Assembly: GCA_026196875.1 (NCBI GenBank)
Contig: JAPHTP010000123.1
Coordinates: 1-40,619 of the forward strand
From: Kangiellaceae bacterium
GTDB lineage: Bacteria > Pseudomonadota > Gammaproteobacteria > Enterobacterales > Kangiellaceae
Direction: 5' to 3'
DNA length: 40,619 nucleotides
Made by a program: the position numbers and the translations under genes. Positions 33,673 to 40,619 of the stretch are shown here, piece after piece. The notes under the pieces are model-generated. The model had not been told where the DNA came from. It did not search any database and saw only the letters and a program-made list of their open reading frames with translations. Position 1 is the stretch's first letter, and each line of letters opens with the position of its first letter.

Positions 33673-35775
33673 TTATACAGCCATTAAATCTTGCATTGCT
33701 GCCTGAATTCTTTCCTGAGTAGGAACTGCTGCAGTTAACAAATGAACATTGTGTGGATTTGGTGTGTCCGGCATGGTTAATCGCTCAATTGGCGTGTCCA
33801 AATCAAAGAAAGCTTCTTTGGCTAAAACCGCGGCAATTTCGGCACCGAAACCAGCTGTTAAGTTATCTTCGTGCACAATTAAACAACGTCCGGTTTTCTT
33901 AACTGATTCTAGTACAGCAGCTTTATCCCAAGGTTGAATGGTGCGCAAGTCGATCACTTCAACACCATCAGCAATTTCGAGTGCAGCGCCTTCACAACGT
34001 TCTACCATAGCGCCCCAAGTCACCACAGTCAGCTTGCTACCACGAGTTAAAAACTTCGCTTTACCGAATGGAAGCGCGAAATCATCTCCTGGATATGGAC
34101 GACGTGCCCAACGGTTATCTAATAATGAGCGATGCTCAAAGAAAATTGTTGGATTGTTGTCACGCAGCGCGGTTCTAAGTAGGCCAACAGCATCTTCTGC
34201 ATTTGAAGGCATGACGACCTGCCATCCTGTTTTATGCGCCCATTCCACTTCATCCGACATTGAATGCCATGGATCGCCGCGTCCCGCAAAACCGCCAGGG
34301 ATCCGCACAACCATTGGCGCAGCAAATTGATTGTTGGTACGCCACCGCATTATCCCAGTATCAGTTAATTGTTCGGCAGCAGGTTCAGCGTACTTTCTAA
34401 ACTGGATTTCCGGAACCGGCATTAATCCAGCCAAAGCCATACCCACCGAGCGGCCGATAATACCCTCTTCTGACAAACTCGTGTCAAATACACGATTATT
34501 GCCGAACTTTTCGTTAAGACCTAATGTTGCCGCGTGAACCCCACCTTTTGGCCCAACATCTTCCCCGAAGACCAAAACTTTATCATTAATACTCAGTTCG
34601 AAGTCCATGGTGTTACGAATAGCGGTTAGCATATTTAAGCGAGGACCTTGTGGGTTCGCTTGCTCAGTCGTTCTCGGAAATTGGTAATCATCTGCGTGTA
34701 ATCCACCGCGCAGCTGAATTTCGGGGTTACCATAGGCGTCTTTTTCCGCGAAAACATACTTTTTGAGTTTGCTCACGTCGGGCTCAGGTCGTTGCTTGGC
34801 TTGTTCTACGGCATCGCGAACTTCGGCATAGGCTTTATCTTCTAAGGCTTGCCATTGCTCAGTATTTATCACTCCGTACTTCTCTAAGTGTTCTTTTAAC
34901 TTAGGCAATGGATCGTTTGCTTGCTCTTCAGCGATCATTTCCGCAGGCTTGTAAGTCTGGGTATCTTGGAAAGTATGTCCGCACAGGCGAGGCACTTTCA
35001 GACGCAATAAGCAGGTGCCTAGCCCTGCGCGGGTATAATCGATTGCTTCTTTGACTAAACGGGGCGCTTCTATCGGACAAGTCCCGTCACCGTCAACGAT
35101 CTTTAGATTTTTATAAGCGGCAAGGTTTGCTACTTGGTCACCACCGGGAGTTTGTACTTCCTGTGGTACTGAAATACCATAACCGTTATCTTCAATGTAA
35201 AAAAGGTGCGGCAAATTATTGGTGGTCGAGATATTCAAGGCAGCCCAGAAACCGCTGGTCGACATAGATGAGTCGCCGCCCATCGACACACCTATAGCAT
35301 TTCGATAAGACTCATCTTTAAGCTCATCACGGTGATATACAATAGATTGAGCCCAACCTGAGATAGGAGAGTATTGAGAACCAACACCACCACACATCGG
35401 AAATAACATCGCCCCTTCTCTTTTGACATTCGGGTAATTACAAACCACACCAATGTCGCGACCATCACTATAACCACCCGATTTAGCCATTGGTGACGCT
35501 ACCGCATCAACAACGTCAAGGCCTAACGACAAAACAAATGGACGAGATCGATAGTATCCGGTTGCGCCATCATTAGGATGAGTTAGCAATGAACCAATTA
35601 AAATTTGTGCCAAGTCATGACCGCGTGCCGAAAATTGGTTAAATACCAATTTTGCCGGCACTAATTCTTGTTCTTCAATATCATCCATAGCTCTTGATAA
35701 GAGCATGGTATAGGCGACTTGTTCCCAATCGTAATGGGGGCTAGGTGCGTTTATATCGACAGCTTCTACGGCCAT
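33673..35775 (-). CDS. 2-oxoacid dehydrogenase E1, fused alpha and beta subunits
   Basis: A 700-residue ThDP enzyme in which the E1-alpha part (about 1-330) is joined to the E1-beta part (about 365-700). The alpha part has 'GYYRSRPFVLSLG', and the ThDP/Mg motif runs from GDS (167-169) to Asn197 in 'IEDNGYGIS'. The beta part shows 'NDKVLVFGEDVGPKGG', 'SLSEEGIIGRSVGMALAG', 'PMVVRIPGGFAGRGDPWHS', 'IFFEHRSLLDN' and 'EDNLTAGFGAEIAAVL'. It decarboxylates a 2-oxoacid and transfers the acyl group to E2. In pathway context with paaZ, phenylpyruvate or a branched-chain oxoacid are the likeliest substrates (inference). It is first in the E1-E2-paaZ run. Confidence 0.9.
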   Translation of the reverse strand: MAVEAVDINAPSPHYDWEQVAYTMLLSRAMDDIEEQELVPAKLVFNQFSARGHDLAQILIGSLLTHPNDGATGYYRSRPFVLSLGLDVVDAVASPMAKSGGYSDGRDIGVVCNYPNVKREGAMLFPMCGGVGSQYSPISGWAQSIVYHRDELKDESYRNAIGVSMGGDSSMSTSGFWAALNISTTNNLPHLFYIEDNGYGISVPQEVQTPGGDQVANLAAYKNLKIVDGDGTCPIEAPRLVKEAIDYTRAGLGTCLLRLKVPRLCGHTFQDTQTYKPAEMIAEEQANDPLPKLKEHLEKYGVINTEQWQALEDKAYAEVRDAVEQAKQRPEPDVSKLKKYVFAEKDAYGNPEIQLRGGLHADDYQFPRTTEQANPQGPRLNMLTAIRNTMDFELSINDKVLVFGEDVGPKGGVHAATLGLNEKFGNNRVFDTSLSEEGIIGRSVGMALAGLMPVPEIQFRKYAEPAAEQLTDTGIMRWRTNNQFAAPMVVRIPGGFAGRGDPWHSMSDEVEWAHKTGWQVVMPSNAEDAVGLLRTALRDNNPTIFFEHRSLLDNRWARRPYPGDDFALPFGKAKFLTRGSKLTVVTWGAMVERCEGAALEIADGVEVIDLRTIQPWDKAAVLESVKKTGRCLIVHEDNLTAGFGAEIAAVLAKEAFFDLDTPIERLTMPDTPNPHNVHLLTAAVPTQERIQAAMQDLMAV

Positions 35776-35867
35776 TATTAGATACCTGTTTTTTTTTCGG
35801 TTAAATTAATTTGATAGCTTTTACGTTATTACCGAGCAATCTATTTGCAACAACAACGGATTTCATT

Positions 35868-35888
35868 AGGTATTCAAAATGAATACCT
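35868..35888. promoter_or_regulatory. Operator-like palindrome upstream of the E1-E2-paaZ genes
   Basis: AGGTATTC (35868-35875), a 5-base spacer and GAATACCT (35881-35888) form a perfect dyad about 95 bases before the E1 start. A second perfect 12-base palindrome, TTGCAGCTGCAA, lies at 35954-35965. The 260-base gap 35776-36035 has no gene. It separates E1 from the mtfA stop and should hold the promoter of the operon. Confidence 0.5.
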
Positions 35889-36035
35889 GAGCTACACTAA
35901 AAAATAATGGCAATAATTATAGGACAGCCTAATTTGTCATTTCAATGATATATTTGCAGCTGCAATGACTTTTATGTGATTTCAACAAATAATTGGTGTT
36001 TAAATAACCAGTTTAACTAAGCTAATTAAACTTGG

Positions 36036-36854
36036 TCACCAAATCGTCGGGTCAATATGATAGAAGCCAGAAAGTTGCCGGTATAAAGCAGGATGCTGTT
36101 TCTGGAGTTGGTACGGTTTCTCGAAAAAGACCTCACTGGCCACAGCAAAAAACTCAGCAGGATTGGTAGCTCCGTAGTGGTCTAATAATGAATGGATACC
36201 TTGCGAAGCCTGCCTTTGCAGGGTTTCGAATTCATTTGCTAAAACTCCAGACCAGCAGCCTTTCTCACGATGCCTTAAAAATGGAGCGCCGTTGGCTACG
36301 CCAGTTTCCTGATCTAGTTGATGCGCAAATTCATGAATAACCACATTTTGACCGTCTTGGTGGTCGGTTCCTCCTTCTTTAGTATCTTTCCATGAGAGGA
36401 TCACCTTTCCAAGCTCCCATGACTCCCCACTTAACACTCTTTGATGTTGCTGCAAAACTCCTGCGGTATCTCGAGAAGAATGCTGAGCGACAAATGCAGC
36501 TGGATAAACATAGATGGACTTTAACTTGGGATAAAAACCGGTCTCACGATTAAGGATTAGCAAACAGGCCTGAGCAGCTATAGTAACTTTAATTTCATCA
36601 TTAATTTCAACACCTTCAAATCCCTCAAACTGCTTTTCGGAAAGAAATATTTGTATATGCTTTTTTAGCTGTAGTTGTAAATCCGCCGGCATTTTATAAA
36701 AGTAAGGAACGTTCTTTTTCAATATCTGACGCCATTCCGCGGGAAAAGGCCTTTTAGCGGCCTGCGCTCTTTTATAGGTGACATAACGCGGTTTTAATAG
36801 TACTAATAAAACCAACACAGTAGTTACTATAGTTAAAATAATAAGCGGATCCAT
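36036..36854 (-). CDS. mtfA: MtfA family zinc metallopeptidase
   Basis: About 272 residues. A hydrophobic N-terminal helix ('LIILTIVTTVLVLLVLL') may anchor the protein in the membrane, unlike the soluble enteric MtfA. The zinc motif HEFAH (residues 174-178) in 'VVIHEFAHQLDQETG', and the downstream 'ATNPAEFFAVASEVFFEKP' with a third ligand Glu, are the peptidase family M90 features. In E. coli MtfA binds the glucose repressor Mlc; no such partner is visible here. The frame extends to a TTG at 36872, but AAGGA five bases before the ATG at 36854 decides the start. It is divergent from the NRPS-like gene. Confidence 0.9.
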   Translation of the reverse strand: MDPLIILTIVTTVLVLLVLLKPRYVTYKRAQAAKRPFPAEWRQILKKNVPYFYKMPADLQLQLKKHIQIFLSEKQFEGFEGVEINDEIKVTIAAQACLLILNRETGFYPKLKSIYVYPAAFVAQHSSRDTAGVLQQHQRVLSGESWELGKVILSWKDTKEGGTDHQDGQNVVIHEFAHQLDQETGVANGAPFLRHREKGCWSGVLANEFETLQRQASQGIHSLLDHYGATNPAEFFAVASEVFFEKPYQLQKQHPALYRQLSGFYHIDPTIW

Positions 36855-36929
36855 TGGTATCCTTGTTAACAATGCTAATGCTTCTAACTCTATTTAGTGA
36901 CGCTTTACCAAATTTCAATGTTTATTTAT

Positions 36930-36960
36930 TTAGTGCTTAAGTCCATAATTACTTTATAAT
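36930..36960 (+). promoter_or_regulatory. Candidate promoter of the NRPS-like cluster
   Basis: A perfect -10 hexamer TATAAT (36955-36960) lies about 90 bases ahead of the GTG start at 37052. The -35 is poor at 17-base spacing (AGTGCT) and slightly better at 19 (TTAGTG, 36930-36935), which suggests dependence on an activator. The ribosome site is AAGGA at 37040-37044. Confidence 0.35.
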
Positions 36961-37051
36961 TATCTCGTGTAACAATTCAAAAACGATTTCGTCTAAAGGA
37001 AACTGGCGGTTTTGGATCTACAATAAGAATATCGGCGACAAGGAAAATGTA

Positions 37052-40000
37052 GTGTCTGATTACAAAGAGAATCGTCCATCATCAGTTGTTAATGAAGGAA
37101 AAACTAAGAGTAAAGACTCCCTCAAGAATAGCAAACATGCTCATTCAGGGCTTTCTAAGCCTTTACCCAAAGAACAATTTAGAAACCTTCATGGGCTTAG
37201 CTCTTGTTTAATTGAACCTATTTGTGAGATCCCTGCCGAGTTGTATCAACAACTGATGATACGGATCGCTGTCTTAGCCGGCCGATATCGGAACACCGCG
37301 AATCAAAATTCTGTATGTTTGACCATCAAAGATAATCAATGTTCTGAATTTAAAATCAATCAATACTCGCTTGAAAACACGACTTTAAAGAAATTAATCA
37401 GGCAGCAGGAGAAAGCGACTACAAACTTAAAGGTTTCAGAGTTCAATCTTGATGAACATAAAGAAAGCTTACTTTTTATCCTCGATATAGATTCTTCAGA
37501 AATTGATTTTTCACAATACAACGAAATACTAAGTCGTTTTATAATAAAAAGTGATTTTGGCTTCTACTGTGTTGTGAAATCGGTAGGCCTGACATCCTGG
37601 CTTTATCTCGTAAGCTCAAATAAAGACAACAAGAAAGTATGGTACTCTTCATTTAAAGAAAACTTGATTTATTTTCTCGCCTCAGAACTAGTTAAGCTAG
37701 ATGAACCGCTTGAAAAACTCAATGTCGTTTCACCGGAGCAGCTTAAAAGACAAAGTGAAACATTGCTTTCCGCGGATAAAATCTATAATGATTTAACTAT
37801 CGCAGAAAGAATCGAAAACATTGCCCAATCAACTCCTGACAATTTAGCCGTGGAGTTTGAACGGGAAAAAATAACATATCTCGAACTCAATAATGTTGCA
37901 AATCAGATCGCCCGCTACCTGATTTCAAGCGGAGCACGCCCAGGCTCTAAAGTTGCAGTTATTTTGGAACCATGCTCAAGCATTGCTTCGGTATTACTTG
38001 CGTGTCTTAAAGCTAACTTAACTTACGTACCTATCGAACCTAGCTTTCCCAAAGAACGCCAACAATTTATCCTAGAAGATACGGGTTGCGAATTTTTAGT
38101 TTCACATAGAGCTCTTTCAAAACATTTAAGCTCCAACAAGTTAAAAGTTATTGACTTAGATTTTACTCGGCAACAGCTTTCGAAAATAAACGGTGAAGAT
38201 CTTGATTTAGCCATAGACAGATCAATAACTGCGTATATTTTTTACACTTCAGGAACAACAGGGAAACCCAAAGGCATATTGGCTAACCACCACAACCTAA
38301 TCCAATATATCAACTCCGCGCAGGACAAATACCATATCAAGCATAACGACGTAATGGGGGCCTGCGCGCGATTCTCGTTTAGTATAAGTTTATTTGAGCT
38401 ACTTTTTCCACTGACTCATGGAGCCACCTTAAAGCTGTTTGAGCGTGAAACCATCCTTAACGTCGGAGAAATGGTTGAACAGTTGACTAAGCTCAGTTTT
38501 TTACACATGGGACCTAGTCTTTTGAAGCTTTTACTCTCCCATATTAAGCAAAACTACACTGACTTAAGTGTTTTTAAAAAGCTTCGTCATTTGTCTTCGG
38601 GTGGAGATATGATTCCATCATCGCTACTCAAAACAGCTCGAGCCTTATTTCCTAACATAGAAATATTCGTGATCTATGGCAGTAGCGAAATCAGTTGTAT
38701 GGGGTGCACATGGGAAGTACCCAGCGCACAACAAATAACTAAAACTTTCGTGGGCAAACCATTTCCAAATACAAAACTGTTACTGCTTGATGATAATGAT
38801 ATGCCTACTCCTTCCGGCGCAATTGGTAACTTGTGTTTTAGTGGCAACGGCGTCATCAACAGTTACTTGAATCGTCCTGAGTTGAACCAGGAAAAGTTCC
38901 TGGGTATTAAGGGTGACAAATACTACCGAATTGGTGATAGAGGCCGCCTTTCTGAGGGCGGCAACATAGAACTCATGGGTAGAGCTGATTTTCAAATTCA
39001 GCTACATGGTCTAAGAATAGAACCGGCTGAAATCGAACATTATTTGAAACAAAATGATCAAATCAAAGATGCTGTAGTTGCATCGCGTTTAAACAATACG
39101 AATGAGCAAATACTTGTCGCTTTTGTAACTTTGAATAATACGACTGATTTGAACAAAACAGAACTCAAGCTGGAGCTAGGCAAATTTCTACCCGACTATA
39201 TGCTTCCAGTTAAATATATTGTCCTAGAAAAATTGCCGTTAAACCATAACTTTAAAGTTGATCGAAATGCACTTCCCCAAGATATTGAACAGCTAGATAC
39301 AGAAAAAAGAACAGGCACCATTCCCATCTCAGATACCGAAAAACAGTTAGCAGATATCTGGGGCGAGGTTCTGGGTATTGAAAAAATATTTTTGGAAAGT
39401 AACTTTCTTGAAATCGGTGGAGATTCACTACTTGCCGTCGCGATGATGGCGAAAGTCAAGGATGAAATGAATGAAGAATTATATGGGCTCGATGTAGCCA
39501 GAGAGTGTTTGGCGGTTATTGCTAGTAAAATTCAAGGTTTTAATTCTCTTGCCAGTGGAGTAGAACTTTCTGCTTCGAGTAAGCCAGCTCATAAGAATCA
39601 CTCCTTTTATTTCGATGAAGATAAATTATATGGCGTTTATCATCCAGTCCAGGGTACTTCGACAAAATCGGCGGTGCTAGTTGTTCCACCGCTTGGTCAA
39701 GAAGCCGTTAGGATACACTTTTTATTTAAAGAAGTAGCTAACTCCTTGGCTTATAAGGGACATGCTTGTTTAAGGTTCGATTTTTTTGGAACAGGGAATT
39801 CTCTTGGTGAAGACAGAGATGCGGACTTCTCCGTTTGGAAGAAGAACTTGCGCTCTGCCCTACGCAAGCTCAGCTCTCTATCAGGGTGCAACAGCGTAAA
39901 GGTATTGGCATCAAGGCTAGGCGCTAACTTAGCTTTAGAGGAGTTCAAAAGCGATAATGTCAAATTGGTTTTGCTAGACCCGATCTTATCGGGAAATTCC

Positions 40001-40393
40001 TACTATCAAAGCAAAGTAGACATGCAACAGAAAGTAGTTTCTTCGCTGTCGTTTATCAAGTTATTCAGAAACTTGTCAGAGCCGAATTTAGAATCCACTC
40101 AACAAGAAATTGTTGGATTTTGCCCAAATAATAAGTTGGTGGAGGATATCAAAAATTTTCATATGAATTTAAACGCTCTTTCTCATGATACTGTGAGATT
40201 GCTTGTCTCGGATTCAAACTCCAATCTATCAATTAATCTGAGCATGTTTGATGATAACCCTCAACTAAAAAACGTAACAATTTTTATTGGAGACGACCTG
40301 CATTGGGACAAGTTTTCTATGCTTGAAAACGCAATTACAAATCAAAAGCTAACCAATCTTTTAATCGAAAGCGTTGAGGAGTTTAAGCCATGA
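37052..40393 (+). CDS. NRPS-like protein: condensation-like remnant, adenylation, carrier, alpha/beta hydrolase
   Basis: An 1113-residue multidomain protein. Residues about 45-240 resemble the C-terminal part of a condensation domain but lack HHxxxDG. The adenylation domain (about 250-740) has 'FYTSGTTGKPKGI' (397-409), 'VIYGSSE', 'YYRIGDRGRL', 'GRADFQIQLHGLRIEPAEIE' and catalytic Lys735 in 'LPLNHNFKVDR'. The motif that normally begins FDxS reads FSIS, so the Asp that holds an amino acid's alpha-amino group is Ser444, hinting at a carboxylic acid without that amino group. A carrier domain with Ser792 ('IGGDSLL') and an alpha/beta hydrolase domain (about 850-1080) follow. Its nucleophile elbow reads ASRLGA with Arg in place of Ser, as in exosortase A hydrolase 2. 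The GTG start has AAGGA seven bases upstream. Confidence 0.88.
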   Translation: MSDYKENRPSSVVNEGKTKSKDSLKNSKHAHSGLSKPLPKEQFRNLHGLSSCLIEPICEIPAELYQQLMIRIAVLAGRYRNTANQNSVCLTIKDNQCSEFKINQYSLENTTLKKLIRQQEKATTNLKVSEFNLDEHKESLLFILDIDSSEIDFSQYNEILSRFIIKSDFGFYCVVKSVGLTSWLYLVSSNKDNKKVWYSSFKENLIYFLASELVKLDEPLEKLNVVSPEQLKRQSETLLSADKIYNDLTIAERIENIAQSTPDNLAVEFEREKITYLELNNVANQIARYLISSGARPGSKVAVILEPCSSIASVLLACLKANLTYVPIEPSFPKERQQFILEDTGCEFLVSHRALSKHLSSNKLKVIDLDFTRQQLSKINGEDLDLAIDRSITAYIFYTSGTTGKPKGILANHHNLIQYINSAQDKYHIKHNDVMGACARFSFSISLFELLFPLTHGATLKLFERETILNVGEMVEQLTKLSFLHMGPSLLKLLLSHIKQNYTDLSVFKKLRHLSSGGDMIPSSLLKTARALFPNIEIFVIYGSSEISCMGCTWEVPSAQQITKTFVGKPFPNTKLLLLDDNDMPTPSGAIGNLCFSGNGVINSYLNRPELNQEKFLGIKGDKYYRIGDRGRLSEGGNIELMGRADFQIQLHGLRIEPAEIEHYLKQNDQIKDAVVASRLNNTNEQILVAFVTLNNTTDLNKTELKLELGKFLPDYMLPVKYIVLEKLPLNHNFKVDRNALPQDIEQLDTEKRTGTIPISDTEKQLADIWGEVLGIEKIFLESNFLEIGGDSLLAVAMMAKVKDEMNEELYGLDVARECLAVIASKIQGFNSLASGVELSASSKPAHKNHSFYFDEDKLYGVYHPVQGTSTKSAVLVVPPLGQEAVRIHFLFKEVANSLAYKGHACLRFDFFGTGNSLGEDRDADFSVWKKNLRSALRKLSSLSGCNSVKVLASRLGANLALEEFKSDNVKLVLLDPILSGNSYYQSKVDMQQKVVSSLSFIKLFRNLSEPNLESTQQEIVGFCPNNKLVEDIKNFHMNLNALSHDTVRLLVSDSNSNLSINLSMFDDNPQLKNVTIFIGDDLHWDKFSMLENAITNQKLTNLLIESVEEFKP

Positions 40394-40619
40394 AAGAGAC
40401 CGCTTGCCAATTCGCTGAGAACAATCGACTACACGGAGTCTTAACCACTCCAAGTAACAATAATAGCAAATTAACGCTAGTACTGATCAATGCGGGATTC
40501 CTTTCAACACAAGGTCCATTCAGGCTTTACACTTTACTTGCCAGGCATCTCGCGTCACTGAATGTCGCAACACTTCGCTTCGACTTGGGCGGTATTGGAA
40601 ATAGTGAAATGTACAATAC
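40390..40619 (+). CDS. Alpha/beta hydrolase, exosortase-A-hydrolase-1-like (partial)
   Basis: This gene begins at an ATG that overlaps the stop of the NRPS-like gene (ATGA), so it is translationally coupled, and it runs off the right edge after 76 residues. The visible part has the alpha/beta hydrolase start: a short N-terminal strand, 'LTLVLINAGFLSTQGPFRLY' with the oxyanion-side loop, 'LLARHLASLNVATLRFDLGG' and 'IGNSE'. This resembles the small hydrolase (type 1) that accompanies exosortase A systems. The nucleophile region is outside the window. Confidence 0.75.
   Translation, partial: MKETACQFAENNRLHGVLTTPSNNNSKLTLVLINAGFLSTQGPFRLYTLLARHLASLNVATLRFDLGGIGNSEMYN

Noticed and set aside
33938-34330. 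Open frame of 130 codons opposite the E1 gene
   Set aside because: Antisense shadow of a strongly conserved coding region; Ser/Ala/Pro-rich composition with no recognisable motif.

Overview
The window looks like chromosomal DNA of a free-living, probably marine, gammaproteobacterium. It is moderately AT-rich by eye (not computed). The block YihY / ArsC-like / WrbA-like / DUF2069 resembles an order I recall from Pseudomonas. Other supporting genes are a REC-GGDEF-EAL protein, paa-type phenylacetate genes, MtfA and large TonB-dependent receptors. Genus cannot be fixed from the sequence. There are no rRNAs, tRNAs, CRISPR arrays or transposases.

Layout. (1) 1-5.0 kb: the tail of an unidentified membrane protein, a PilZ-like protein, convergent YihY, then arsC-wrbA-DUF2069. 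(2) 5.1-12.7 kb: a minus-strand aroA-tyrA-aroC aromatic operon, in which TyrA has almost no chorismate mutase domain; then a DUF6122 membrane protein, pabB, a NudL-type Nudix hydrolase and sdaA. (3) 12.9-19.5 kb: a small degenerate kinase-like protein, a tandem universal stress protein with a strong terminator, an 832-residue REC-REC-PAS-GGDEF-EAL protein, and an acetolactate-synthase-like ThDP enzyme behind a long inverted repeat. (4) 19.6-28.5 kb: an accessory minus-strand module. Its transcription order is periplasmic binding protein, membrane sensor kinase, TonB receptor, a broken copy of the kinase 3' end, a second TonB receptor, and two overlapping citrate-synthase-fold genes. (5) 28.7-35.8 kb: paaG, paaY and paaZ, with paaZ downstream of genes for a 2-oxoacid dehydrogenase E1 (alpha-beta fusion) and E2. 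(6) 36-40.6 kb: mtfA, then the start of a nonribosomal-peptide-like cluster: a condensation-like remnant, adenylation, carrier and alpha/beta-hydrolase protein, overlapping by ATGA a second hydrolase that runs off the end.

How they may work together. The module at 19.6-28.5 kb is the best candidate for an undescribed system. A secreted binding protein without an ABC permease probably presents a ligand to the kinase, the TonB receptors import something related, and two citrate-synthase homologues that appear to have lost all three canonical catalytic residues are co-transcribed. A tandem duplication of kinase end, leader and receptor is directly visible. The E1-E2-paaZ arrangement suggests an aryl- or branched-chain 2-oxoacid dehydrogenase that could deliver phenylacetyl-CoA to the phenylacetate pathway. 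The right-edge cluster combines an adenylation domain lacking the amino-group-binding Asp with two hydrolases resembling those of exosortase A loci.

All domain calls are from reading the translated sequence; no database search was run.
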